Of a stretch of 22,398 nucleotides of DNA, positions 14,232 to 21,770 are shown in pieces (the first letter of the stretch is position 1; each line of letters opens with the position of its first letter). The notes under the pieces are model-generated. The model was not told where the DNA came from. It made no database searches and worked only from the letters and a program-made list of their open reading frames with translations. Origin of the DNA: Microbacteriaceae bacterium (GTDB lineage: Bacteria; Actinomycetota; Actinomycetes; Actinomycetales; Microbacteriaceae). A program made the position numbers and the translations under genes. The stretch is taken from contig JAODAU010000292.1 of assembly GCA_025463615.1 (NCBI GenBank), forward strand, positions 1 through 22,398, read 5' to 3'.

Positions 14232-14729
14232 TCAGTCGCCGACTACGTGGAAATGCACGGTCCTGGTGCGAGCACGAACCGAATCCAGGTCGCCGAAGTA
14301 CACCCTGCCGAACTCGCCGAGCACGAGCGCCCCGTCGACCAGCGGGATCGACTCGGAACGACCCAGTATCGACGACAGGATGTGACCGTCCGTATTGAGG
14401 CCCCACTCGGGCAGTTCGTCGCGGAGTTCGGCCGCGTTGCGGATGTGAATCGGCCCGGGGTGCAGGTACTGACCTTCGTGGCGGGTCCTCGGCGCGATCT
14501 GCGCGAGCACGTTGAGCGTGTCCTGGAGCAGCAGCTGGGTGCCGTAGTACGTGACATCCTCCGATTCCTCCTGCAGCAACACGCAGCAACTCGTGTGGGC
14601 GGAGTACGCGACCGCGATGCCGTTCAGCACACCCGTGCGCGCGACGAACAGTTCGAGTTCGGATGTCACGTCGAAGAACTCCTGCCGCGCAGGCGTGTCG
14701 ATCGTGATCGAACCGTGGTGACTGGCCAT
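14232..14729 (-). CDS. YjbQ-family protein (UPF0047)
   Basis: A 165-residue YjbQ/UPF0047 protein. Family marks: AYSAHTSCCVLLQEE (41-55, usual H-T-S and downstream acidic residues), H90 and H95 in LHPGPIH, and NTDGHILSSILGRSESIPL (112-130) followed by GALVLGEFGRVYFGDLD, ending in strand-rich sequence. E. coli YjbQ has a weak thiamine-phosphate synthase activity, but the physiological role of the family is not settled. Length slightly exceeds the usual 130-140 because of an insertion near 80-110. Start is ATG 14729 with AAGGAG five nt upstream, rather than an earlier in-frame ATG at 14780. It is the first gene of the catabolic operon, so it should be expressed with the sugar enzymes and may carry out a step on the same substrate. 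Confidence 0.87.
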   Translation of the reverse strand: MASHHGSITIDTPARQEFFDVTSELELFVARTGVLNGIAVAYSAHTSCCVLLQEESEDVTYYGTQLLLQDTLNVLAQIAPRTRHEGQYLHPGPIHIRNAAELRDELPEWGLNTDGHILSSILGRSESIPLVDGALVLGEFGRVYFGDLDSVRARTRTVHFHVVGD

Positions 14730-14774
14730 GGCTGCTCCTTTTCGTGGGACCGACCGTGTCGGCACGGCCCAGCC

Positions 14775-14780
14775 TGTCAA
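14775..14780 (-). promoter_or_regulatory. Possible -35 box of the catabolic operon
   Basis: A perfect TTGACA lies on the minus strand 46 nt before the yjbQ-like ATG. The sequence 17-18 nt downstream (ACGGTC) is a poor -10, as often seen at activator-dependent promoters. The LysR site at 14820-14838 lies about 40 nt further upstream. Confidence 0.35.
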
Positions 14781-14819
14781 CCGGCGCTCCGGAGCAGAAA
14801 TGAATGTTTACGATGATGC

Positions 14820-14838
14820 GATAGGCAGCGGTTATCAG
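14820..14838. promoter_or_regulatory. LysR-type operator, site 1
   Basis: GATAGG-CAG-CGGTTATCAG. The first 17 nt form GATA-N9-TATC, which contains the T-N11-A pattern of LysR-type binding sites. It is 16/19 identical to site 2 at 15757-15775. It lies 8 nt before the lysR start and 90 nt before the yjbQ-like start, so one bound regulator could repress itself and activate the operon. Confidence 0.72.
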
Positions 14839-14846
14839 CGACTACC

Positions 14847-15758
14847 GTGGTGCACGTGAACCACGACGTCAGCCTTCGTCTGTTTCGATACTTCGCGACT
14901 CTCGCCTCCGAGCTCAACTACCGGCGTGCCGCAGAAAAGCTCTTCATCTCACAGCCCGCACTGTCGGCGGCCATCCGTCAGCTGGAGCAACTGACCGGAG
15001 GAAGCCTCTTCGATCGCGACACCCGGTCGGTCACGATGACGCCCCTGGGGCGCGAATGGCTGCCCTACGTGCGTGCCGCCCTTCGCGAAGTGGACGCGGC
15101 GATCGACGCAGCGACAGCGCTGGTGGATCACGCCAACGTTCGCATCGGCTACCTGATCGGCACGGGAGCGGACCTGCTCTTCGAACTGCTCGACGGCGCC
15201 GAGCGCGAGTTCCCGGATCTGAGCATCGAGACGACCGAGTACGACTTCGCGGACCCCACCGCGGGCCTTGCCGCGAGGACATCGGACATCGCGATCATCC
15301 GACCGCCGGTCGACATGCCCGACCTGGAGATGGTCGTCTTAGCCGAGGAATCCTGGGTGGCCTGCCTGCCACGGGCCCACCGTCTCGCCGGCCGCTCGGA
15401 GCTGCGGATCGACGAACTTCTCGACGAGCCGATCATCGTCGCGCCGCAGTCCGCGGGAACATGGCGCGACTACTGGATGGCGGCCGACGCGCGGCACGGA
15501 CGCCCCGCCAACATCGCCGGCGAGGCCGCCACGTACGAGGCGGAGACCACGCTGATCTCGCGAGGCGTGGGGCTGAGCTTCACGACGTCTTCGCTGACGC
15601 GTCTCTACGACCGCCCCGGAATCACGTTCGTGCCGATCACCGATCGGCCGGTCAGCTACACCACCCTCGCGTGGCAGCCGGGCCGGCTCTCCACGTCGGC
15701 GAGACGGCTCGTGCAGCACATGCTGAACCGCATCCCGATGATCGACAAGCCGCAGTGA
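14847..15758 (+). CDS. LysR-family transcriptional regulator of the catabolic operon
   Basis: A 303-residue LysR-type regulator: an N-terminal winged helix (LRLFRYFATLASELNYRRAAEKLFISQPALSAA in pieces over residues 10-42, with the linker helix to about 90) and a two-lobe inducer domain (NVRIGYLIGTGADLLFEL onward, DIAIIRPP, ESWVACLPRAHRL). It is divergent from the yjbQ-like operon and upstream of the APC permease gene, so it should sense the pathway substrate or an intermediate. The start could be GTG 14847, 14850 or 14856; there is no ribosome site, which suggests a leaderless message. Site 1 is immediately upstream of these codons, so autorepression is likely. The stop codon lies inside site 2. 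Confidence 0.93.
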   Translation: MVHVNHDVSLRLFRYFATLASELNYRRAAEKLFISQPALSAAIRQLEQLTGGSLFDRDTRSVTMTPLGREWLPYVRAALREVDAAIDAATALVDHANVRIGYLIGTGADLLFELLDGAEREFPDLSIETTEYDFADPTAGLAARTSDIAIIRPPVDMPDLEMVVLAEESWVACLPRAHRLAGRSELRIDELLDEPIIVAPQSAGTWRDYWMAADARHGRPANIAGEAATYEAETTLISRGVGLSFTTSSLTRLYDRPGITFVPITDRPVSYTTLAWQPGRLSTSARRLVQHMLNRIPMIDKPQ

Positions 15759-15775
15759 TAGGTCACGGTTATCAG
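15757..15775. promoter_or_regulatory. LysR-type operator, site 2
   Basis: GATAGG-TCA-CGGTTATCAG, identical to site 1 in 16 of 19 positions including all outer ones. It overlaps the lysR stop codon and lies about 100 nt upstream of the permease ATG at 15878, at a typical distance for LysR activation of that gene. Confidence 0.72.
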
Positions 15776-15877
15776 TAGATAAGGGGTCCGTCCTTCCGAT
15801 ACCCGCCGGGTGCCGATTCACTTGCGACACCAGCACGCGCAGTTGGCCCACTTCCCTGAATGCAAGGAGCACCTGCA

Positions 15878-17410
15878 ATGCCCGATTCGGCGATCACCAA
15901 TTCTTCCCTCACACCCCCGCCCCGCACAGTCGGCGAAGACGAGGATGCCCGGCTCGAGGAGTTCGGCTACAAACAGAAGCTGGACCGCTCGGTGGGCAAG
16001 ATCGCCTCCTTCGCGATCGGTTTCTCCACCATCAGCGCCACCACCGCAGTCTTCACCGGGTTCGCGGGAGGCTACCTGAACGCTGGTTCACCCTTCATCT
16101 GGACGCTGTTTCTCGCCGTCCCCGTGTTCCTCATCTGGACGCTGATCGCGGCGGATGTGGCAGCCAAGATCCCGCTCGCCGGCTACGCGTACCAGTGGAC
16201 GAGCCGCCTCAACGGATCCAGCCTCGGCTGGTTCACGGGCTTCGCGGCCCTCATCGGCTGGATCAGCGGCATCACGAGCCTCGGCTACATTTTCGCCGGA
16301 TACCTCGGAAGCGTCTTCGGCTGGCACCTCACCCAGCCACAGCAGATCTTCATCGCCATCGGCGTCGTCGCCGTCTGCGTGCTGATCAACGCCTACCGGG
16401 TGCGGCTGGCCACCTTCATCAACAACATCGGCGTCGGGCTCGAGCTGGTCGTCACGGTCGTGGTCACGTCTGTCGTCGCCATCGTCGCGCTGGCCGTACC
16501 CGGCAACGCTCAGCCGTTCTCTTCGCTCTTCGTCGGCACGAGTCCCGACCAGCACACGCCGTACATCCTGGCCTGGCTCGCCGCGTCGCTCGGCCCGTTC
16601 TTCGGGCTCATCGGTGTCGAGGCGGTCGCGGATGTGGCGGAGGAGACCAAAAACGCGCGCCGCGTGATCCCGCGCACCATGTTCATCGCATTCGCGACGT
16701 CCTGCATCCTCGAGTTCGTCATGTACCTCGTCTACGTGTTGGCGATCAAGGATCCGAGTGCGCTCGCGAACTCCCCCGCGCCGATCGAAGAGATCATCTC
16801 GCAACAGATCGGGCCGGTCTTCGCACGCATCGTCGTCGCGGTCGCCCTGACGAACATCGCCGTGTGCCTCCTGGCCAACGTGCTGGTCGGCACCCGCCTG
16901 CTGTACTCGCTCTCGCGGGACAACATGATGCCGTTCTCCCGCGCGCTGCGCCACGTCTCCCCGACCCGCAAGACGCCGACGACGGCCGTGCTGACCCTCG
17001 GTGCCGTGTCGGTGCTGTTGCTCCTGTCGGCGCTGGTCAGCCAGCAGGCGTTCAACTACTTCCTGGGAATCGCGACACTCGCGTTCTTCACGACCTACGT
17101 GCTGCAGACGATCGGGCTGCTCATCGCCTCGGTGCGCAAGAGGATGCCGGCGGCCGAACCGGGCACGTTCACCCTCGGTCGGGCGCGCATCCCCATCCTC
17201 ATCGTCGGACTGGTGGTGTTCCTCATCGTCGAGGCGGCCCTGCTGTTCCTCCCCGCCTTCGCGGGTAACGGATTCGTCTTCGCCGGGGTCCTGGCGGTCG
17301 GTGCACTGTGGTGGCTCGTGGTCCTGCGCCGCAGACTCTCGTCGGGCGAGGCGGGCCCGCGCTACGCGCAGAACCACCCGGACGCGGTGCCGACCTCGAA
17401 GATCGGTTGA
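15878..17410 (+). CDS. APC-superfamily permease (amino acid/choline transporter type)
   Basis: A 510-residue secondary transporter of the APC superfamily, ACT (amino acid/choline) family by the N-terminal DEDARLEEFGYKQKLDR followed by SFAIGFSTIS (TM1) and the GFAALIGW, GVEAVADVAEETKNARRVIPR (in two pieces, after TM6) and later RDNMMPFSRALRHVSPTRKTP loop motifs. About 12 hydrophobic segments are present, as is normal. Known relatives import amino acids, GABA, choline or ethanolamine-type compounds by cation or proton coupling. The start is ATG 15878, preceded by AAGGAG at 15864-15869; an in-frame ATG at 15860 overlaps that site and is less likely. LysR site 2 lies upstream, so the importer is probably part of the same regulon as the sugar-type enzymes, which is unusual. 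Confidence 0.9.
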   Translation: MPDSAITNSSLTPPPRTVGEDEDARLEEFGYKQKLDRSVGKIASFAIGFSTISATTAVFTGFAGGYLNAGSPFIWTLFLAVPVFLIWTLIAADVAAKIPLAGYAYQWTSRLNGSSLGWFTGFAALIGWISGITSLGYIFAGYLGSVFGWHLTQPQQIFIAIGVVAVCVLINAYRVRLATFINNIGVGLELVVTVVVTSVVAIVALAVPGNAQPFSSLFVGTSPDQHTPYILAWLAASLGPFFGLIGVEAVADVAEETKNARRVIPRTMFIAFATSCILEFVMYLVYVLAIKDPSALANSPAPIEEIISQQIGPVFARIVVAVALTNIAVCLLANVLVGTRLLYSLSRDNMMPFSRALRHVSPTRKTPTTAVLTLGAVSVLLLLSALVSQQAFNYFLGIATLAFFTTYVLQTIGLLIASVRKRMPAAEPGTFTLGRARIPILIVGLVVFLIVEAALLFLPAFAGNGFVFAGVLAVGALWWLVVLRRRLSSGEAGPRYAQNHPDAVPTSKIG

Positions 17411-17497
17411 CACGGTGTTCGCACAGCTGGTGATCGCGGAGTCGATCGCTCGACGGATCGCGGCGATTCCGGCCACAGTGCTGCCAGACTTGGACCC

Positions 17498-18280
17498 ATG
17501 TGGCTCTACAACGCCCCAGTCTGGCTGACCCTCCCGCTCTTCGTCATCGCGTACGTCGGCGTCTCGCTCGGGCTGCTCCTGCTGGTGCGCCCGTGGGTGC
17601 GGCGGGTGGCGGTCGACCGCGAGGAGTGGGATCGGGTGCTCGGCTACTCGATGACGACGTACGGGCTGTTCTACGGCATCCTTCTCGCCCTCGTGGCGGT
17701 CGCCGTCTACCAGAACTACGTCTCGGTGCACGATGTGGTGCTGAACGAGGCATCCGCGCTGGGAAGTCTGTACCGCATCAGCTCGACCTTCCCGCAGCCG
17801 CTGGCCGGGCACCTGCAGTCGGAGCTGCACTCGTACGCGCAGCACGTGATCTCGGTCGACTGGCCGCTGCAGCGGCAGGACGTGATCCCGGCCGAGGGCA
17901 CCATGCAGGTGACCCGGTTCCAGCAGGCGCTCTACTCGTACAACCCGGTGAGCCGCGGCGACCAGGCGCAGTACTCGCAGGCGCTGCTCTCGTTCGACAC
18001 CTTCGTGGAGGCCCGGCGGCAGCGGCTCAACGAGACCACGCTCGCCATCCCGGGCCTGCTCTGGGTGCTGATCTGGGTGGGCGCGGCGGTCAACGCGTTC
18101 ATGATCGCCCTCATCAAGGTGAAGAGGGTGCGCGTGCACCTCATGATGGCCGGGCTGATCGCGGTGTACGTGGGGCTGCTCATCTACGTGACCGCGGCGA
18201 TGGATCACCCCTACTCGGGGCCGATCAGCATCGGGCCGGACGACTTCCGATCGTTGATCGACCAGCTGATGTCGGGGTGA
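17498..18280 (+). CDS. DUF4239 (bestrophin-like) membrane protein
   Basis: A 260-residue protein of the DUF4239 family, function unknown. Four hydrophobic segments (about 8-30, 50-71, 183-206, 213-235) flank a soluble, helix-rich central part (about 75-180). The end MDHPYSGPISIGPDDF (235-250) is the family hallmark, a D/N-x-P-(F/Y)-x-G motif after the last membrane segment. DUF4239 proteins are distantly compared to bestrophin-like channels, but that is not proven here. Start is ATG 17498 without a strong ribosome site. It precedes kup by 46 nt on the same strand and may be cotranscribed, which would fit an ion-related role; this is inference. Confidence 0.85.
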   Translation: MWLYNAPVWLTLPLFVIAYVGVSLGLLLLVRPWVRRVAVDREEWDRVLGYSMTTYGLFYGILLALVAVAVYQNYVSVHDVVLNEASALGSLYRISSTFPQPLAGHLQSELHSYAQHVISVDWPLQRQDVIPAEGTMQVTRFQQALYSYNPVSRGDQAQYSQALLSFDTFVEARRQRLNETTLAIPGLLWVLIWVGAAVNAFMIALIKVKRVRVHLMMAGLIAVYVGLLIYVTAAMDHPYSGPISIGPDDFRSLIDQLMSG

Positions 18281-18326
18281 TAATGGGCAGGACGCCCACC
18301 GGGCGCCAGATCTGGGGTGAATCAGC

Positions 18327-20273
18327 GTGACCGGCACCAAATCAGCGAAGATTACCCGGACGTCCGCCCAGACCACACCGCGCTGGCGCGGGCCGACCAG
18401 CGCCCTGGCACTGGCCGCGCTCGGCGTCGTCTTCGGCGACATCGGCACCAGCCCGCTCTACGCGCTGCGGACCGTCTTCACCATCGACAACGGCGCGGTG
18501 AGTGTCAACAAAGAAGACGTCTACGGCGTCATCTCGATGATGTTCTGGGCCATCACCATCGTGGTCTCGATCAAATACGTGCTCATCCTCATGCGCGCCG
18601 ACAACAACGGCGAGGGCGGCGTGATGGCGCTCGCGGCACTCGCCCGGCGGCTGTACGCCAACCGCGCCGGCGGCACGACGATCTTCCTCGTGATCGGGAT
18701 CGTCGGGGTCTCGCTCTTCTACGGCGACTCCCTCATCACCCCCGCCGTCTCCGTGCTCTCCGCCGTCGAGGGGTTGCAGACCGCCGCGCCATCCATCGGG
18801 CATCTCGTGGTGCCGATCGCCGCCGTCATCCTTATCCTGCTGTTCTTCGTGCAGCGCTACGGCACGGGGCGGGTCGGCAGCCTGTTCGGGCCGGTGATGC
18901 TGCTCTGGTTCGTCGTGATCGCGGCGGCGGGCATCCCCATGATTGTGCGGCACCCGGACGTGCTGCTCGGCCTCTCCCCCACCTGGGCGATCTCGTTCCT
19001 CATCGCGCACCCCTTCACCACCTTCGTCGCCATCGGCGCGGTCGTTCTTGTGATCACCGGAGCGGAGGCGCTCTACGCCGACATGGGGCACTTCGGGCGC
19101 ACGCCGATCATGCGGGCGTGGTTCTTCATCGTGTTCCCCGCGCTGGTGCTCAACTACCTCGGCCAAGCCGCGCTGGTGCTGGATGACCCCTCCGCCACCA
19201 AGGACCCGTTCTTCCTGCTCTTCCCGCCCGGCCTCCAGCTGCCGGTGGTGATCCTCGCGACCGCCGCGACGGTGATCGCGAGCCAGGCCGTGATCTCGGG
19301 GGCGTTCTCCCTCACCCGCCAGGCCGTGCAGCTGGGGCTGCTGCCTCCGCTGACGATCCGGCAGACGTCGAAGCGCGAGGGCGGCCAGATCTACCTGCCC
19401 GCCGTGAACCTGCTGCTGTTCATCGGGGTGATGGCGATCATGCTGACGTTCCGGTCATCCGCGGCGCTGACCACGGCGTACGGCGTGTCGGTGACCGGCG
19501 CGCTCGTCGTGGACACCATCCTGCTGCTCCTGGTGGCGCGGCCACTCTGGCACTGGAAGCTGTGGAAACTCATCGTGGCGGCCGTGGTGTTCGGTGGGCT
19601 GGAGCTCACGTTCCTCGCCGGCAACCTCTCCAAGATCATCCACGGCGGGTGGGTGCCGCTGCTCATCGCCACGGCGGTCATCGTGCTGATGACGACCTGG
19701 CGGCGCGGCCGACAGCTCGTGCAGGAGGACCGCCGCGAGCGCGAGGGTCCGCTCGACCAGTTCATCGAGAAGATCAACACCAAGAAGGTGCCGCGGGTGA
19801 AGGGCATCGCGGTCTTCCCGCACCCGAACAAGGAGACGACCCCGCTCGCCCTGCGCGCCAACGTCGAGCACAACCACATCGTGCACCAGCACGTGATCAT
19901 CGTCTCGGTGCTCACCGAGAACGTGCCGCACGTGACGCGCTCGAAGGCGTTCAGCGCCGACGACCTGGGCTACGCGGATGACGGCATCGAGCACATCACC
20001 ATCAGGTTCGGCTTCTCCGACGACCAGGACCTGCCGCGTGCCCTCCGCGCCGCCTGCCTCGCCGAGGTGCTGCACCTCGACCCCGCCGAGATCAAGACGG
20101 CGTCGTACTTCATCTCGCGCGGCGGCATCCGCATCACCAAGCGCGGAAAGGGGATGGCGGGCTGGCGCAAGAAACTCTTCGTGGGCATCGCGCACAACGC
20201 CGCCGACCCGGCCGCCCGCTTCACGCTGCCGCCGCAGCGCACGGTGACGATGGGGAGCGACGTCGAGATCTGA
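18327..20273 (+). CDS. kup: Kup-type potassium uptake transporter
   Basis: A 648-residue KUP/HAK/KT potassium transporter that imports K+ (probably with H+) across the cytoplasmic membrane. The family signature GDIGTSPLYAL is at residues 37-47, followed by the conserved RADNNGEGGVMAL, YGDSLITPAVSVLSAVEGL (in pieces) and ALYADMGHFGR segments; about 12 TMs fill residues 25-465, then a cytoplasmic C-terminal domain of about 180 residues, all normal for Kup. The start is a GTG at 18327, preceded by a GGGGTGA tract. The gap to the DUF4239 gene is too short to hold a c-di-AMP riboswitch. It ends 12 nt from the converging NTF2-like gene. Confidence 0.97.
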   Translation: MTGTKSAKITRTSAQTTPRWRGPTSALALAALGVVFGDIGTSPLYALRTVFTIDNGAVSVNKEDVYGVISMMFWAITIVVSIKYVLILMRADNNGEGGVMALAALARRLYANRAGGTTIFLVIGIVGVSLFYGDSLITPAVSVLSAVEGLQTAAPSIGHLVVPIAAVILILLFFVQRYGTGRVGSLFGPVMLLWFVVIAAAGIPMIVRHPDVLLGLSPTWAISFLIAHPFTTFVAIGAVVLVITGAEALYADMGHFGRTPIMRAWFFIVFPALVLNYLGQAALVLDDPSATKDPFFLLFPPGLQLPVVILATAATVIASQAVISGAFSLTRQAVQLGLLPPLTIRQTSKREGGQIYLPAVNLLLFIGVMAIMLTFRSSAALTTAYGVSVTGALVVDTILLLLVARPLWHWKLWKLIVAAVVFGGLELTFLAGNLSKIIHGGWVPLLIATAVIVLMTTWRRGRQLVQEDRREREGPLDQFIEKINTKKVPRVKGIAVFPHPNKETTPLALRANVEHNHIVHQHVIIVSVLTENVPHVTRSKAFSADDLGYADDGIEHITIRFGFSDDQDLPRALRAACLAEVLHLDPAEIKTASYFISRGGIRITKRGKGMAGWRKKLFVGIAHNAADPAARFTLPPQRTVTMGSDVEI

Positions 20274-20285
20274 GCGTGTGGCGAA

Positions 20286-20660
20286 CTACGCCAGCGTGCG
20301 CTCGAGGTGCCAGACCTTGGCGACGATCCGCCAGCCGTCCGGGCCGTCGACGAACGAGAGCAGGTCGACGAAGATGCTGTCGAGAACTCGCAGGCGCACG
20401 TGCACGACGGCCGCGGCATCCGACAGCCAGTCGATGCCGACGATCTCCTCCTCCCTGGCCTGGCCGACGGATGCCGGGGAGGCGCGGTTCGCGACGACCT
20501 CGCGCCACTGCGCGAACGGCTCGGCGAACACCGGGCCCTCGTCGACGTCGAACAGCGAGCTGGCGGGGTGGAAGACGGCGTCAAGCAGCGTCGCGTCGCA
20601 GGTGTAGAGCGCGCGGAAGTACGTGTCGACGGCGTCGTGGAGTTCCTGGGTGCGTGGCAT
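20286..20660 (-). CDS. NTF2-like protein (SnoaL/lumazine-binding-like fold)
   Basis: A 124-residue NTF2-fold protein of the kind annotated as nuclear transport factor 2 family or putative lumazine-binding. It shows the typical pattern: an N-terminal helix (HDAVDTYFRALYTCDATLL), a turn with VFHPASSLF, a strand-rich middle (AAAVVHVRLRVLDSIFVDLLSF) and the closing GWRIVAKVWHLER. Such proteins are small enzymes or ligand binders with no shared reaction, so a function cannot be assigned. The ATG at 20660 has no obvious ribosome site. It converges on kup with 12 nt between stops. Confidence 0.82.
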   Translation of the reverse strand: MPRTQELHDAVDTYFRALYTCDATLLDAVFHPASSLFDVDEGPVFAEPFAQWREVVANRASPASVGQAREEEIVGIDWLSDAAAVVHVRLRVLDSIFVDLLSFVDGPDGWRIVAKVWHLERTLA

Positions 20661-20758
20661 GGGTCGATGCTGGCACGCGCGCGCATTGCGCGACGGGTTC
20701 GCGCGCTGCGATGACAGGAGTTCGCCGCAGGTTGGCAGAGAGTCGCGGCCAGCTGGAC

Positions 20759-20787
20759 AAAAAGAACGCCACCCGGGGGTGACGCTC
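20759..20787 (-). terminator. Rho-independent terminator of tRNA-Arg
   Basis: On the minus strand, GAGCGTCACC and GGTGGCGTTC (between 20787 and 20764) form a 10-bp stem with two G-U pairs and a four-base loop, followed by TTTTT (20763-20759). It begins 8 nt after the tRNA CCA end. Confidence 0.85.
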
Positions 20788-20794
20788 TTCTCTT

Positions 20795-20870
20795 TGGTGC
20801 GCCCGGAGGGATTTGAACCCCCGACCTATTGATCCGTAGTCAATTGCTCTATCCGCTGAGCTACGGGCGC
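20795..20870 (-). tRNA. tRNA-Arg (ACG)
   Basis: A 76-nt tRNA with CCA encoded. The acceptor stem pairs GCGCCCG with CGGGCGC; the D arm (GCTC...GAGC), an anticodon stem ATTGA/TCAAT around loop CTACGGA, and a T arm with GGTTCGAATCC are all present. The anticodon is ACG (wobble A, normally edited to inosine), reading CGU/CGC/CGA arginine codons. Discriminator base A73 is followed by CCA at 20797-20795. Confidence 0.96.
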
Positions 20871-20896
20871 ATGCGCGGGCGAAACCCGGCCTGTCG

Positions 20897-20902
20897 ACTA
20901 TA
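20897..20902 (-). promoter_or_regulatory. -10 box of the tRNA-Arg gene
   Basis: TATAGT on the minus strand, 26 nt before the mature tRNA end, in otherwise GC-rich sequence; transcription would start near 20890. The -35 region (about ATCCGA, 17 nt upstream) is weak. Confidence 0.55.
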
Positions 20903-20937
20903 CCAGCCGATCGGGGCAGTCGGATTCCGCGGCCGGT

Positions 20938-21010
20938 TGTTACGAGCGCTGTCGTTTGTACGGGCGCGACGGTGACAAGCCTCAGCGCGATCGTGACAAA
21001 GTGCAGCGCA
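20938..21010. repeat. Modular intergenic repeat, copy B
   Basis: On the minus strand, two tandem units of the pattern GCGCTG - four nt - TTGT - eight nt - CGCG run from 21010 to about 20965. They are followed by oppositely oriented units starting at 20946 (GCGCTGTCGTTTGT) and a partial one before it (TTGTTACGAGCG). The spacing from TTTGT to the next TTGT is 21 nt, as in copy A. It occupies most of the 249-nt gap between the tRNA promoter and the end of the histidine phosphatase gene; the rest of this gap shows nothing recognisable. Confidence 0.6.
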
Positions 21011-21119
21011 GACGACAGACCTGCGCGGGCGGCCCCTTCGAGAGCCTTCCCCACCGAGCCGCCAGCCGATTCTGACGAATCGTCCGGACTGCGCGGCGTG
21101 GGCCCAGGGACCGGCGTGC

Positions 21120-21770
21120 TCAGACATCCAGGCCCATGCCCATGGGGTCGACCGCGCGGTCGTCCGCCAGGTGGGCGCCACCGACGGGGGTGGACTGCCA
21201 GTCGTCCAGGTGCCAGCCGCGGTCGTGGGAGTGCAGGGTGACCAGCCCCGTGTTGTCGAGCTGGTGCGTGCCCGCGAAGACGCCGTTCGTGTTGTCGCAG
21301 CGTGCGGCCACCCAGGTGCGGATGGCGGCACCGTGGCTCACGACCAGCACGTCGTCCCCCGCCGACCGGGCCTGCTCGATGGCCGCGTCGAAACGCAGGA
21401 AGAACTCGTGGCCTGTCTCGCCGCCCGGCATCCTGAGGTCCAGCTCGCCTCGCGCCCACGCGAACGCGGTCGTGTTGTAGACCCCCTGGGAGTGCCGGTC
21501 GTTCTTCATCTCGAGGTCGCCGGCCTGGATCTCCTTGAGCCCGTCGAGGATCGTCGCGTGGATGCCCCGCGCCCGCTCGAGCGGCAGCGCCGTCTGCTGC
21601 GTGCGGATGAGGGTGGAGACGAACACGGCATCCACCGGTTCGAGCGCGGCCGGCACCGCGGATGCCTGCCGCTCCCCGATCGCGGTGAGCGGCGCCCCGG
21701 GCACCGCCGTATCGAGGGCACCGATCACGTTGGACTCGGTCTGGCCGTGGCGCAGCAGCAGCAGTCGCAT
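21120..21770 (-). CDS. Histidine phosphatase (phosphoglycerate-mutase-like)
   Basis: A 216-residue member of the histidine phosphatase superfamily, branch 1. The catalytic RHG motif is LLLRHGQTESN (4-14, H8 as phospho-acceptor), with STLIRTQQTA (52-61, R56 for phosphate binding), E80 in LKEIQAGDLE as the probable acid, and the second His H146 in VVSHGAAIR. Such enzymes remove phosphate from small metabolites; true glycolytic phosphoglycerate mutases are longer and have other signatures, so this is better called a phosphatase. Start is ATG 21770, overlapping the stop of the PLD-like gene by one nt (TGATG), so the two are translated together. The substrate is not evident. Confidence 0.92.
   Translation of the reverse strand: MRLLLLRHGQTESNVIGALDTAVPGAPLTAIGERQASAVPAALEPVDAVFVSTLIRTQQTALPLERARGIHATILDGLKEIQAGDLEMKNDRHSQGVYNTTAFAWARGELDLRMPGGETGHEFFLRFDAAIEQARSAGDDVLVVSHGAAIRTWVAARCDNTNGVFAGTHQLDNTGLVTLHSHDRGWHLDDWQSTPVGGAHLADDRAVDPMGMGLDV

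Noticed and set aside
12710..14398. A 562-codon plus-strand open frame opposite the kinase gene
   Set aside because: Antisense to a well-formed FGGY kinase; no motif or ribosome site of its own.
17407..17435. TTGACA at the end of the APC permease gene as a promoter for the DUF4239 gene
   Set aside because: No acceptable -10 sequence at 16-18 nt; overlaps a stop codon and may be chance.
16088..18448. A 786-codon open frame on the minus strand across the APC permease, the DUF4239 gene and the start of kup
   Set aside because: It is antisense to three recognisable genes, is very rich in Arg, Asp, Glu and His, and has no domain; a byproduct of GC-rich third positions.
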